From contig CAYGBK010000076.1 of assembly GCA_964348095.1 (NCBI GenBank), positions 1 to 64,000 of the forward strand: a stretch of DNA of 64,000 bases, written 5' to 3'. Made by a program: the position numbers and the translations under genes. Within the stretch, counting starts at the first letter, position 1. Every line of letters starts with the position of its first letter. Below, in pieces: positions 43,445-52,253 of the stretch. This stretch comes from WVXP01 sp964348095. Its GTDB lineage: Bacteria; Desulfobacterota; BSN033; WVXP01. The notes below the pieces were generated by a model. The model saw only the letters and a program-made list of their open reading frames with translations. It was not told the DNA's origin and did not search any database.

Positions 43445-44098
43445 ATGGAAGTGAAAAATGCTATTGAGAATCGGAGGAGTTACCGGGCTTTCGACGCGAG
43501 ACCTATCGAAAAGGAACTCGTTGACGAGGTACTTCACCGAGCCGGGAAGGCTCCGTCAGCTCTAAACGTCCAGCCATGGGAGGTGACTGCGGTGATGGGG
43601 GTAGAATTGAAACGCCTCACCGGACGCCTCCTTCATGCGTATCGTGAGCGATCTGTAGCCTGCACCCCTGGAGCGCGCCGACCTCTCCCCGAGCACATTC
43701 AGAACCGAAGGAGGGAATCCTTCAGACCTCTGGCGAAACTTCTGGATCAGGAGGGATTGACTCTCGATTCCTTTGTCGGAGAAGGGAGTTGCCGTTTCTA
43801 TGGAGCCCCTGCTGCGATCATCATTTGTATGGATAGTGCCTTCTCCAGGGATCGATACCTGTGTCTAGGCGTTTTTCTGGGTTATCTCCTTTTGGCAGCC
43901 CACGATTTGGGCCTCGCAACCTGCCCTGTGGGCTTGATCTCGACCTATGACGAAGAGATTCGGGAACAACTCAATATACCAGACACCAAAGAGGTGGTCA
44001 TCGGGGTTGCCCTCGGTTACGAGGATAAGTCTTCACCGCTAAGTCATTTTTCCACACCACGGGAATCTCTAGAAAGCTATGTGAGGTGGTTCATTTGA
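43445..44098 (+). CDS. Nitroreductase-family FMN protein
   Basis: A 217 aa flavoprotein of the nitroreductase fold. NAIENRRSYRAFDARPI is the FMN-phosphate arm (RRSxRxF), PSALNVQPWEVTAV the conserved second motif, LGVFLGYLLLAAHDLGLATCPVGLI the dimer/FMN helix, and VVIGVALGYEDK the last strand. Reduces nitro, quinone or enone substrates with NAD(P)H; exact role unknown. GGAGG precedes the ATG. Ends 17 nt before the DUF72 gene, same strand, so likely co-transcribed. Confidence 0.88.
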   Translation: MEVKNAIENRRSYRAFDARPIEKELVDEVLHRAGKAPSALNVQPWEVTAVMGVELKRLTGRLLHAYRERSVACTPGARRPLPEHIQNRRRESFRPLAKLLDQEGLTLDSFVGEGSCRFYGAPAAIIICMDSAFSRDRYLCLGVFLGYLLLAAHDLGLATCPVGLISTYDEEIREQLNIPDTKEVVIGVALGYEDKSSPLSHFSTPRESLESYVRWFI

Positions 44099-44114
44099 CG
44101 GTAGGGTGGGTCGA

Positions 44115-44861
44115 ATGGGTAGGCTTTTCATCGGAACAAGCGGGTACAGTTACCCACACTGGGGCAAAGGGGTTTTCTACCCGAAAGGTCTTCCACAACG
44201 TGGCTGGCTCGAATACTACAGTCGACACTTTGAAACTGTAGAACTCAATGTCACCTTCTATAGGCTTGTCAAGAAAGAGGTGTTTATCGGGTGGCAGCAA
44301 AGGACTCCGGATAGTTTCCGCTTCGCTGTGAAGGGAAGCCGATATATCACTCACATCAAAAGGCTCCTAGACTGTGAAGACGCGATCCACCGTTTCTCTG
44401 AAAACTGTCAGGGCCTGGGGCTAAAACTCGAGGTCATTCTGTGGCAACTTCCTCCCCGTTTCGTTTACCAGAAGGAACGACTGTCATCCTTCTGCACCCT
44501 CGTATCCAATCCGTCTGTTTTAAAGAAGACTCGCCAATCCTTCGAGTTTCGTGACAAGAGCTGGTTTGTTCCGGAGACCCTCCGTCTCCTCGAGCACCAT
44601 GGATTCTCCCTGTGCATTTCAGACTCCTCCCATCTCCCATCCATGGAGACGATCACCGCCGATTTTGTCTATCTAAGATTCCACGGAAGTCGATCCCTCT
44701 ACCGCTCGACATACACAGACCAAGAGCTCAGCCGATGGGGGCAGAAAGTCCGAGCCTGGTTGAATCAGGGCCTATCGGTATATGCCTACTTCAATAACGA
44801 TGCTCACGGCTATGCTGTTGGGGATGCCCGGCGACTCCGTGAATATCTCATTACCGCCTAG
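44115..44861 (+). CDS. DUF72 TIM-barrel protein
   Basis: A 248 aa protein with the DUF72 hallmarks: LFIGTSGYSYPHWGKGVFYPKGL, EYYSRHFETVELNVTFYRL, RFAVKGSRYITHIKRLLD, LGLKLEVILWQLPPRFVY and YFNNDAHGYAVGDARRL. The family has a TIM-barrel fold and is linked to sugar or nucleic acid processing, but has no proven activity. I took the ATG at 44115; a GTG at 44106 is in frame. Confidence 0.9.
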   Translation: MGRLFIGTSGYSYPHWGKGVFYPKGLPQRGWLEYYSRHFETVELNVTFYRLVKKEVFIGWQQRTPDSFRFAVKGSRYITHIKRLLDCEDAIHRFSENCQGLGLKLEVILWQLPPRFVYQKERLSSFCTLVSNPSVLKKTRQSFEFRDKSWFVPETLRLLEHHGFSLCISDSSHLPSMETITADFVYLRFHGSRSLYRSTYTDQELSRWGQKVRAWLNQGLSVYAYFNNDAHGYAVGDARRLREYLITA

Positions 44862-45053
44862 ACAAATCGGCTCTTGGTGATAAACAACTTTTATCAGCTG
44901 GGAAAACTCGGGGGGCTTGACCCACCAGGGGAAAGAGGATACTTTTAGCACAATATCTTGAGGGGATCGCCCCCTTGTCCTTCCCCATTTTTGATAATGG
45001 CTGTTGCCTTGCGGCGATGCCTCTGAATCTAGCGCTGTTCAAGGGGATCTATC

Positions 45054-46064
45054 ATGGATGAAACACTTTCTAGAGACGAGATCTTGGAGTCTCTGAGACA
45101 GTGTCAACTCTTTGCCTCTCTTCCAGATGAAACTCTCGACCAGGTCGTTAAGAAGTGTGCATACCAAACCTACGGACCCGGCGCAGTGGTCTTCGATGTC
45201 GAGGACCCATCTGATACGGTCTACATCATCAGGTCGGGGGTCGTGGAGATTTCCAGAACGAATCCAACGACGCAGGAAATGGAGATCGTGGCTTACCTCG
45301 GGGAACGGGAAGCCATTGGGGAAATGGCCATTTTGACCGGTTCCCCTCGAGGTTCTATGGCACGCGTGCCTGAGAAGGCTGAACTTCTGGCCATTTCCAG
45401 GAAAGGCTTTCTGGGTCTCTTGGGCAAGACACCGGGCCTGACGGTCCGGCTCGCCACGATTCTCGCAAAAAGACTCGAAGCATGGATTAGAAAAGAGAGA
45501 CTCCAAATACAGGGACAGGAACTGTCCGGCAATCTAGAGTACTTCGACGCTTCCACGCTGATTCAGACCCTAGCACAAAGCGATCGGACTGGACTCTTGA
45601 CCATTATCGGCCAGAAAGACCAAACGGTGGGGAAAATATACATTGAACGGGGGGAGGTTCGATATGCACGGCTTGGCCAATTGAAAGGCGTCGAGGCATT
45701 CTATCAAGTATTCCAGTCGGTCACTGGCAAGGCTTTTACGTTTGAGGTTGGAGAATTTGAAGCGATGCCGAAGGAAGACAGGATTCCTTTTCGGACCATC
45801 GCCCTTCTCTTTGAGGCGAACCGGTTACGGGACGAACTGAACAAACTGAAAGAGGACATCCCCAATACCAACAAGGTCTATCTGCCCAAGGGTAAAAAAC
45901 TATCTTGGAACGACCGAGAGACAGAGGCGCTAGCAAAGGAGATCTGGCAGCTCCTTCATCAGGGCAGATCCCTAGGCTTTATTCTTGAAAAAGCACCGGT
46001 TTCGCACTACTCAGTATATCGGATCCTATCTCAGATGCTCGAACAGGAGCAAATCGGCCCCTGA
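45054..46064 (+). CDS. Cyclic-nucleotide-binding domain plus DUF4388 signalling protein
   Basis: A 336 aa cytosolic regulator. Residues about 10-130 form a cNMP-binding (CAP-like) beta-roll with VVFDVEDPSDTVYIIRSGVVEIS and LGEREAIGEMAILTGSPRGSMARV, the phosphate-binding cassette. Residues about 163-250 are DUF4388/PATAN (GNLEYFDASTLIQTLAQS, TGLLTIIGQKD, GKIYIERGEVRYA). There is no DNA-binding HTH of Crp type; the C-terminus (about 285-336) is a charged helical tail resembling a small winged helix. Likely a second-messenger sensor in a gliding, biofilm or polarity network. Confidence 0.87.
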   Translation: MDETLSRDEILESLRQCQLFASLPDETLDQVVKKCAYQTYGPGAVVFDVEDPSDTVYIIRSGVVEISRTNPTTQEMEIVAYLGEREAIGEMAILTGSPRGSMARVPEKAELLAISRKGFLGLLGKTPGLTVRLATILAKRLEAWIRKERLQIQGQELSGNLEYFDASTLIQTLAQSDRTGLLTIIGQKDQTVGKIYIERGEVRYARLGQLKGVEAFYQVFQSVTGKAFTFEVGEFEAMPKEDRIPFRTIALLFEANRLRDELNKLKEDIPNTNKVYLPKGKKLSWNDRETEALAKEIWQLLHQGRSLGFILEKAPVSHYSVYRILSQMLEQEQIGP

Positions 46065-46160
46065 CGTGAACCTTCAGGGGTTCAATGCCTCACCCATTTC
46101 CCGAGGAGCTAGAAATCCATGCTCCATAACCCCAGGCCGATTCCTTATGCTTCTGCCTCC

Positions 46161-46202
46161 GAGTGTAAGAGATGTTTGAGAGAGTCCCAGAGACTTACAC
46201 TC
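46161..46202. repeat. Inverted repeat upstream of a hotdog gene
   Basis: GAGTGTAAG (46161-46169) and CTTACACTC (46194-46202) are perfect complements around a 24 nt loop, 60 bp before the thioesterase start. It could be an operator or a structured leader. Confidence 0.35.
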
Positions 46203-46263
46203 AGAGGGTGGCAAAAAACCTCCTATATGTAGGCTGAGAGGGAAGAATTACCAGGAGTTTACG

Positions 46264-46776
46264 GTGAAACGCTATCTCCCATCTTATGAAACCTGTTTTG
46301 TCTGTGGCAAGAAGAATTCGATAGGACTCAGGTTGTCCCTCTACGTCGAGAATGGCCACATACGGGCCGAATTCAGGCCTAGGGCTGAACTATGCGGATT
46401 CTCTGGGATCCTTCACGGGGGGATCATCTCATGCCTCGTCGATGAAGCACTCTGGTGGTCATCGGCGGTCGCTTCTGGAAGGTTAGTGGTGACCAAGGAT
46501 TTGAGGGTAAACTACATCAAACCCTTGACCCTTCGAAAGACCTATCTTGTCGAGGCGGACCGCCCTGACCCGGATGGAGAGATCTATTTGTGTCGGGGAA
46601 GGATTACCGACCCTACCGGCTCTCTTTACGCGGAGGGAAATGGAGCCTATTCGCCGCTTAGATGGGGTAAGAACCGCAATCCTGATGAAATTCTCTCCTA
46701 TGTTGATGAGAATGGAAATCCCCTGGCTGAGGACAAGATTTATCGATTTGAAATCACGGAAGCTACAGGCCCATGA
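46264..46776 (+). CDS. Hotdog thioesterase-like protein
   Basis: A 170 aa hotdog-fold protein with a GTG start 6 nt after CAGGAG. CFVCGKKNSIGLRLSLYVENG is the N-terminal cysteine pair segment, followed by GFSGILHGGIISCLVDEALWWSS (His-Gly-Gly plus acidic helix) and LRVNYIKPLTLRKTYLVEA. The CFVCG start resembles the 4-hydroxybenzoyl-CoA/thioesterase-like proteins with an N-terminal Cys motif. Substrate unknown. Single gene. Confidence 0.8.
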   Translation: MKRYLPSYETCFVCGKKNSIGLRLSLYVENGHIRAEFRPRAELCGFSGILHGGIISCLVDEALWWSSAVASGRLVVTKDLRVNYIKPLTLRKTYLVEADRPDPDGEIYLCRGRITDPTGSLYAEGNGAYSPLRWGKNRNPDEILSYVDENGNPLAEDKIYRFEITEATGP

Positions 46777-46927
46777 GAATGAGCAAGCAGGCAGCAAGCT
46801 AGGGAGAACTTTACGGCAAGGAGCTCATTGACGCAAAGAAAGGATACTCTGTGTCTTCGGCAGCAGCGAGAAGGTCAGAAAATACTCTGGCCGAACCTGA
46901 GGCCTAGGGCCAGGGACGAGAGAGCGC

Positions 46928-47089
46928 TCAGGGAGTCGAAGACTCATCCTTTAGATCCCTGACCTCATGTCTGAGGCCTTCAGCGCATTTCAGGAAAAAT
47001 AACAGGACTTCCAAATCCTCGTCCGTGGCCACATAGACCTCGCAATGTCTTTCCGTTGATGGATCGATGATTCTAACCGAATAACGCAT
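46928..47089 (-). CDS. Small conserved-looking protein (53 aa)
   Basis: An ATG at 47089 with AGGAAG upstream opens a 53-codon frame to TGA at 46928. It begins MRYSVRIIDPSTERHCEVYV, then ATDEDLEVLLFFLKCAEGLRHEV. The pattern of a short beta hairpin and an acidic helix, plus regular codon use, argues that it is translated. I do not know a family for it. Confidence 0.45.
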   Translation of the reverse strand: MRYSVRIIDPSTERHCEVYVATDEDLEVLLFFLKCAEGLRHEVRDLKDESSTP

Positions 47090-47253
47090 ATTTCTTGGCT
47101 TCCTCACATGATGAGACTCTTATTGGATGGGGGGGGCCTCTATAGCTCTCCAACAAACCCTTCGCAGGGGCGAGGCAAGGCCCTTTCATCCCTATCTTAG
47201 CCCGAATCAGGGCCAAAGTCTACAGTTTTGGTACCGAGCTACATACGCTCCTT

Positions 47254-47733
47254 TTAACGCACATTTTTCCTGGAATTCTCTCTCAAAATACCGGGGTGAA
47301 GTCTCGGGCCAAGTTCCTCGTCTGAGAAAGGATCCCAGATATAAACCATAATCTCGTTCCCATACGGCCTCAACATGTAACTGAGGGTAACGGATAACAT
47401 AAGATAGCCCCTCTCGATTCCCTCCTCGTCAATGATTCTAATGGCAGAACGAAAGCCCCTAATTCTCTTCTGAAATTGGGCTACATACGGTCCCGGCCGC
47501 CCCAAACCCATTCTTTCTGTTCTGTCGGTGTGGCGCATGAAAACCCGTTTCCCGTCATCAGGGATGTCGAGGAGGACAGCATACATGTCAGGTGTCAGGC
47601 TGTAGACGTAGATCTCATAAATCTTATCTGGGATTTCCGCCACGCTGATCCGTCTAGCCGCCGTATGTGAATAACATCCTATCAAAACCATGAGTAATGG
47701 GGCTGCAAACGTCCACAATCGTCTCATGATCAT
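47254..47733 (-). CDS. Putative lipoprotein of unknown function
   Basis: About 159 aa. The N-terminus MIMRRLWTFAAPLLMVLIGC is a lipoprotein signal with lipobox VLIGC (Cys20). The mature chain contains YEIYVYSLTPDMYAVLLDIPDDG, RMGLGRPGPYVAQFQKRIRGF and EIMVYIWDPFSDEELGP. I recognise no family. The frame continues upstream to 47796, but the signal starts at 47733 or at a second ATG at 47727. Confidence 0.65.
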   Translation of the reverse strand: MIMRRLWTFAAPLLMVLIGCYSHTAARRISVAEIPDKIYEIYVYSLTPDMYAVLLDIPDDGKRVFMRHTDRTERMGLGRPGPYVAQFQKRIRGFRSAIRIIDEEGIERGYLMLSVTLSYMLRPYGNEIMVYIWDPFSDEELGPRLHPGILRENSRKNVR

Positions 47734-47967
47734 TATAATGCTTCTCCCTTTTTCGACGCCTCTTACAATATTATACACCCCTATGTCTAGAAACAAGGGT
47801 CCCCACGATCACGAATGACCATAGACGATTCATTTTCCTCAGTCTTGTGGACATTCATGCCCCTGAGGGACGTTTGCGCAAGAATGCGGCGGTACTGCCC
47901 GGGTCCTTCGCAAATCCCTTTGGACCACCAGTATCGAAGTCATTTCCAGAGCATTTTACCAGAAGGT

Positions 47968-48296
47968 GGGAAGGGAAGCTCTGAGCACGAATCAAGATTC
48001 TTCCCTAAGTAGATCCTAGCACACTGGAGGTCTCCAGAATCTCTCACAGAGCACACGGAGCCTCAGAGGGAACGTCCTCTGGATTGGTGAGAGGCCAATC
48101 CAGAGGAGATTCCTTGGCCTAATTTTTCCCCTCAAAAAATTAGGCCAAAAGCCTGGTCCATCGGTTTTCTGACTCTGCGAACTCTGAGAGCTCGAGCGAT
48201 ACCCCGCAGACTCCTGTGGGGAGAGCGGGCGAGAGAAACTAGTGCTCTCACGGAAGGCCGTTTTCATCAGACAAAAGGCGAGAAAAGGGATTTGCG
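47968..48296 (-). repeat. Long inverted dispersed repeat, copy B
   Basis: The minus strand matches copy A at 36272-36600 over its full length, including both stem-loops with unchanged loops (TGAGGGG and CCTCTCA) and the same order of flanking tracts. Weaker similarity continues on the lower-coordinate side for about 100 bp. Nearby is a GTCCCGCC-like tract (48305-48336), which has a counterpart motif at 17482. Confidence 0.85.
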
Positions 48297-48623
48297 CAAC
48301 AGCCCGTCCCCACTTGCCTGGTTGAGGGCGGGACGGGTGTCAAGGCGAAAGCCAGGGAGCGAATGGATATGAGGATTTCCCCATCGAATTCAAAATTGTG
48401 TTGACACATGACGAGGTTAGATATTCTCCTTTTCGGGAACTCAGGAAACTGCTCACCGTAGGCGACGGGCTCTTAAGAGCAACTTTTCATCCGCGGAATT
48501 GATTGGCCACGGCGTAAGCCTGGTGGGAAGGAACGTGATCAGAATGAACCGCGAGGAACGGGGTGGGAAAATCCGAATGGAAGTCCGCCGGAAAGGGCGC
48601 TTTTCACGAGCCAGAGAGAATGG
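48297..48623. other. Gene-free interval, 327 bp
   Basis: No supported gene. The first part (to about 48345) holds GC-rich direct and inverted tracts next to repeat copy B. Two short plus-strand frames (48398-48500 and 48496-48627) are open and slightly protein-like but lack a good start. They may be remnants. Confidence 0.35.
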
Positions 48624-49067
48624 CTATTGATTTACCAAGAATCGTATCGCTACTCCTATAATGTAGATACTGTGTTCTTGAATAGGCACAGGTGGAGGAA
48701 AGTATCTATAGTCGGTCGCGGCTCCACCAAATTGATCGTGCCTCACGCCAGCTCTGCCCACTTCTGAGACAAGACGACCTGTCTCAACAACGATAACTCC
48801 CTCTGCACCGATCTTGCTAGAGGCTTTGAGAAGGCGGCTTTCAAGAGAGTCTGTGTCTTCACCCAATTCGCCCCTGATTGACACCTGTCCGATAATCTGA
48901 TGAGGACGGTCCACACCGTTCTTGAACAGCTCGGCTTTCTGCACCTCCGGGAAAGTTTCTTCCGTCACAGGATCGTAGGTGAAATCTCTAATCTGGCCAT
49001 TGGAGGCACATCCCAAGACGATCACCGCCATGGAGAATACACACCATTTCAGGATAGACAAAATCAT
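48624..49067 (-). CDS. Putative lipoprotein of unknown function
   Basis: A 147 aa protein with a lipoprotein signal ending in IVLGC (Cys20). The mature part has TFPEVQKAELFKNGVDRPHQIIGQVSIRGE followed by LESRLLKASSKIGAEGVIVVETG, a pattern common to small periplasmic YbjQ/heavy-metal-domain-like lipoproteins (A-x-x-x-GAEGV). No firm family is claimed. Divergent from the FxLYD gene to its right. Confidence 0.65.
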   Translation of the reverse strand: MILSILKWCVFSMAVIVLGCASNGQIRDFTYDPVTEETFPEVQKAELFKNGVDRPHQIIGQVSIRGELGEDTDSLESRLLKASSKIGAEGVIVVETGRLVSEVGRAGVRHDQFGGAATDYRYFPPPVPIQEHSIYIIGVAIRFLVNQ

Positions 49068-49216
49068 AAAACCCTCACGGTCCGAGGACTCTCTTCAATT
49101 CCTTCCGCCTCTATTTACAATATCCTCTAATTTCCTCAATTTGTAGAGGGACTTCCTGCGGAACATCTCCTCGTCGCCACCTAAGCCTTGAGTCTCCACC
49201 TTGCTTGGTGGGGCAA

Positions 49217-49232
49217 GGGCACGTTTTTTGCA
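49217..49232 (+). promoter_or_regulatory. Sigma-54-type promoter candidate
   Basis: GGGCACG, then TTTT, then TTGCA: GG at 49218-49219 and GC at 49230-49231 have the exact 10 bp spacing of -24/-12 elements (consensus TGGCACG-N4-TTGCA; only the first T is changed). It lies 36 bp before the FxLYD gene start and reads toward it. It implies control by RpoN and an enhancer-binding protein. Confidence 0.5.
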
Positions 49233-49267
49233 AAGACCTGGGTGAAACTCAATGGAGAGGAACTATC

Positions 49268-49612
49268 ATGAGAAGAGTCGGATTAGTTGTGGCACTGATC
49301 CTTCTCGCCTTCAGCTCAACAACATTCGCAGCCGACCTACAGTTCACGGAGTCGAATTACTTCGAAGAGAACGGATCCTTTATGGTCATGGGTTTTGTCA
49401 AAAACATCTCCACCAATACGATCAAGGACATCACCATCACGATCAAATACTACGATAAAGCAGGAAAGTTCCTTCGATTTGAGACCACGTCCGCAAATCC
49501 CTCTATCCTCCATCCAGGCGAGGAAGCGAACTATCGGGTAGCTATTCCTGAGGACAAACGGATCGCTTCAATCAAAAAGAGGGTCAAGGGAACACCAGAA
49601 GAGGAGAACTGA
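49268..49612 (+). CDS. Secreted FxLYD-domain-like protein
   Basis: A 114 aa periplasmic protein. Signal peptide MRRVGLVVALILLAFSSTTFAA, cleaved after TFAA. The mature domain has MVMGFVKNISTNTIKDITITIKYYDKAGKFL and SILHPGEEANYRVAIPED, the FxLYD pattern (short beta-sandwich, G-x-V-x-N, unfilled ligand). GGAGAGG precedes the ATG at 49268. A bidirectional terminator follows. Probably a small envelope stress or assembly protein. Confidence 0.8.
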   Translation: MRRVGLVVALILLAFSSTTFAADLQFTESNYFEENGSFMVMGFVKNISTNTIKDITITIKYYDKAGKFLRFETTSANPSILHPGEEANYRVAIPEDKRIASIKKRVKGTPEEEN

Positions 49613-49642
49613 GAAGAAAAGCAATAACGAACCTCATTGAAA

Positions 49643-49677
49643 AAAAGCGCCGGTATCGATATAGTATCGGCGCTTTT
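49643..49677 (+). terminator. Rho-independent terminator after the FxLYD gene (bidirectional form)
   Basis: AAAAGCGCCG and CGGCGCTTTT pair over 10 bp around a 15 nt loop, with T-rich ends on the plus strand. It begins 30 nt after the FxLYD stop. Confidence 0.75.
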
Positions 49678-49803
49678 CATTTTCCGTGCGTTTTGAAATC
49701 CCTCACAACATTTGGGGCCGAAGGAATTCTTCTCTCTCGACCGCCTGACGGCAGAGGAATTGACGCTTGAGTTTTCTAGAATATTATTGATAGCTGGGGC
49801 GAG

Positions 49804-50457
49804 ATGAAAGATCAACAGATCCATGAGGCTGTTCGGATTCTTCGCCAGACGGTGAAAGCGTGGGAAGACCCTGCAGTGACCCAAGTGGCCCGGCGGAGAG
49901 ATCCATATCTAGTCCTGATCTCGTGTATCCTCAGCTTGAGAACCCAGGACGAAACGACCCACCAGGCGTCACAACGTCTCTTCAACCTTGCCAAAGGACC
50001 TGGAGAAATGGTCAGGTTGTCACCCGAACAGGTGGAGAGGGCAATCTACCCTGTGGGGTTCTACCGCAACAAAGCCAGAACGATACTCCACATCTCGAGG
50101 ACCCTATTGGATAAGTATGGTGGCCGCGTTCCCGACGAACTCGACGAAATCCTGACACTCAAGGGTGTTGGGAGAAAAACCGCCAATCTCGTGGTTACCT
50201 TGGGGTATGGCAAACCCGGTATCTGCGTTGATACCCATGTGCACAGAATTGCAAACCGGTGGGGCTATGTGGCGACGAAGACGCCCGAGAAGACTGAATT
50301 CGCCCTGAGGAAAAAGCTCCCTCCTCAGTACTGGATAGAAATCAACGACATGTTGGTCTCTTTTGGTCAGAAAATCTGTCGTCCTCTCAGCCCCAAATGC
50401 AGCACCTGCCCTTTCCGGCAGTATTGTGAACGCGTTGGCGTGACAAGAAACCGCTGA
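49804..50457 (+). CDS. nth: Endonuclease III (DNA glycosylase/AP lyase)
   Basis: Base-excision repair enzyme of 217 aa that removes oxidised pyrimidines. LKGVGRKTANLVVTLGYGKPGICVDTHVHRIANR has the helix-hairpin-helix with catalytic Lys (GRKTA) and Asp (VDTHV). The C-terminal [4Fe-4S] loop is C-x6-C-x2-C-x5-C (CRPLSPKCSTCPFRQYC). All key residues are present. Single gene on the plus strand. Confidence 0.94.
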   Translation: MKDQQIHEAVRILRQTVKAWEDPAVTQVARRRDPYLVLISCILSLRTQDETTHQASQRLFNLAKGPGEMVRLSPEQVERAIYPVGFYRNKARTILHISRTLLDKYGGRVPDELDEILTLKGVGRKTANLVVTLGYGKPGICVDTHVHRIANRWGYVATKTPEKTEFALRKKLPPQYWIEINDMLVSFGQKICRPLSPKCSTCPFRQYCERVGVTRNR

Positions 50458-50694
50458 CTGCGTAATGAGGGGGTCCTCACCCTGGATACCCTTGAAAAGG
50501 GATACCCTCCCTGATACGATCTATGGAAAACCTAGGTCCAATGCCACTCCCTGACGAAAATCAGCCGCCTTCGGGCCGAACGTGTGTCATCAGGATGGAA
50601 TTTCACGGGCAGGACTTTTAAACCAACAGAGACATAGACTGGATGGAGAGGACAGTTCTCAACGGGGCTTAGAAACTGGATGCCCTGCGCCGCG

Positions 50695-51480
50695 ATGAAA
50701 ACTGACGCCAAAAAACCTTTGATCGCAATCACCTGCACCTCTATGGTCGGAGGGGCCTGGGGAATCCATTCGCCGAATACCATGATGGACTACCAATTTC
50801 GCGAATACTCCCGCGGTGTCGAATCGGCAGGAGGCCTTCCCGTTCTGGTTCCTGTTGTGGAAAAGGCCGAAACAGTGAGTGCGACCATTGGAAGGGTCGA
50901 CGGCCTCATTCTCACTGGAGGGCCAGACATCTGTCCGCGATTTTATGGCGAGGAGCCTATGGTGGGAATCGGTGACATGGACTATCCTCTCGACGTGATG
51001 GAATTGGAAGCAGCGCGGCACGCCGAGAAGACAGACATTCCTATTCTCGGAATCTGCCGGGGAATCCAGACGATCGCCGTCGCTTTTGGAGGAAGCCTCT
51101 TTCAAGACATTCCTACCCAGGTCGGCTCAAGCCTTGATCATAGGCAGAAAGCCGACAAGACGATCAATACCCATCGGGTGAACATCACCAATTCCTCGAA
51201 GCTCTTCCACGTCGTCGGAAGGGAAATCCTCTGGGTCAACAGCAAACACCATCAGGCCGTTAGAACCCCCCCACCGGGGTTTATCGTTACTGCCAAAGCC
51301 AGCGATGGAATCATTGAGGGAATTGAAAAGCCCGACAGCCCATTCCTTCTTGGAGTGCAGTGGCATCCTGAGGGAACCTGGACTCACGATGATGCCTCTA
51401 TGAAGCTTTTTGCCGCTCTTGTTGCGGCAGCAAAGAAGCGAGGCAAGGCGAGGGAAGTCCACAAAGGCAGATCGTCCTGA
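50695..51480 (+). CDS. Class I glutamine amidotransferase-like hydrolase (PuuD/peptidase C26 type)
   Basis: A 261 aa cytosolic hydrolase. PLIAITCTSMVGGAWGIHSPN starts the domain, LILTGGPDICPRFYGEEP follows, ILGICRGIQTIAVAFGG holds the nucleophile Cys, and LGVQWHPEGTW the His-Glu pair. This fits gamma-glutamyl-GABA hydrolase or a related gamma-glutamyl hydrolase. No putrescine pathway genes are nearby, so the substrate is open. Start at 50695; an ATG at 50680 is also in frame. Ends 41 nt before the next gene. Confidence 0.87.
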   Translation: MKTDAKKPLIAITCTSMVGGAWGIHSPNTMMDYQFREYSRGVESAGGLPVLVPVVEKAETVSATIGRVDGLILTGGPDICPRFYGEEPMVGIGDMDYPLDVMELEAARHAEKTDIPILGICRGIQTIAVAFGGSLFQDIPTQVGSSLDHRQKADKTINTHRVNITNSSKLFHVVGREILWVNSKHHQAVRTPPPGFIVTAKASDGIIEGIEKPDSPFLLGVQWHPEGTWTHDDASMKLFAALVAAAKKRGKAREVHKGRSS

Positions 51481-51521
51481 GACGTCGTGGAGGATCTTGC
51501 TCTATCTCATGCCTACGGTCG

Positions 51522-52193
51522 ATGACAAACGTTCTGGAAGATTTAGATCTTAAGGCAAAACGATGGGTCTTCAGGGATCGAACCGACGCGGGGCGACGAT
51601 TGGTTCCATTCCTCACGAAGTGGGCGGCTCGGGAAGCCATCGTTCTGGCCATCCCATCTGGGGGTGTTCCTGTTGGGCTTGAAGTTGCTACCGCCATGTC
51701 ACTCCCATTTGACCTGGTCATTGCCCGTAAGCTCCCAATACCCGGAAATCCGGAAGCAGGATTTGGGGCCGTCACGCTCGACGGCAATGTCTTTCTGAAT
51801 GAATCCATGGTCCAGACACTTGGACTGACGCCACCTCAGATCGAGGCGTCTGTCGGGGTTGTGAAAAAACAGATCGGGACTCGAAACCGTATATTCCGGC
51901 AAGGCAGACCACCCCCTTCGGTCCGAGGAAGGGCTGCCATTCTCATCGACGACGGACTCGCATCTGGATATACGATGCTGGCATCGATCAACTCGATCAA
52001 GAGAGGAAAGGCGAAAGAGATCGTTGTCGCTGTTCCCACCGCCCCAAATCATTCGGTTCAGAAGATCGCCCCTTTGGTGAATCAAATGGTTTGTCTGAAC
52101 ATTCGGGAGGGCCCATATTTTGCCGTCGCCGAAGCCTATCAAAACTGGGATGACCTGTCAGAGGACGAGGTACTGGCCTATTTGAAGGCATGA
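51522..52193 (+). CDS. Phosphoribosyltransferase-domain protein
   Basis: A 223 aa protein of the PRTase-like family often seen beside hydrolases. The N-terminus has FRDRTDAGRRLVPFL and IVLAIPSGGVPVGLEVATAMSLPFDLVIARKLPIPGNPEAGFGAV, and the PRPP loop is AAILIDDGLASGYTM (D-D-x-x-x-[ST]-G). It could transfer a phosphoribosyl group to a purine-like or modified base, or act in regulation. Likely co-transcribed with the C26 hydrolase upstream. Confidence 0.8.
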   Translation: MTNVLEDLDLKAKRWVFRDRTDAGRRLVPFLTKWAAREAIVLAIPSGGVPVGLEVATAMSLPFDLVIARKLPIPGNPEAGFGAVTLDGNVFLNESMVQTLGLTPPQIEASVGVVKKQIGTRNRIFRQGRPPPSVRGRAAILIDDGLASGYTMLASINSIKRGKAKEIVVAVPTAPNHSVQKIAPLVNQMVCLNIREGPYFAVAEAYQNWDDLSEDEVLAYLKA

Positions 52194-52253
52194 ACACTCA
52201 GAGGTCAGTTGTCGGTTGTCAGCAGAATCAAAAAGTACAAGGTGAGAGATAGA

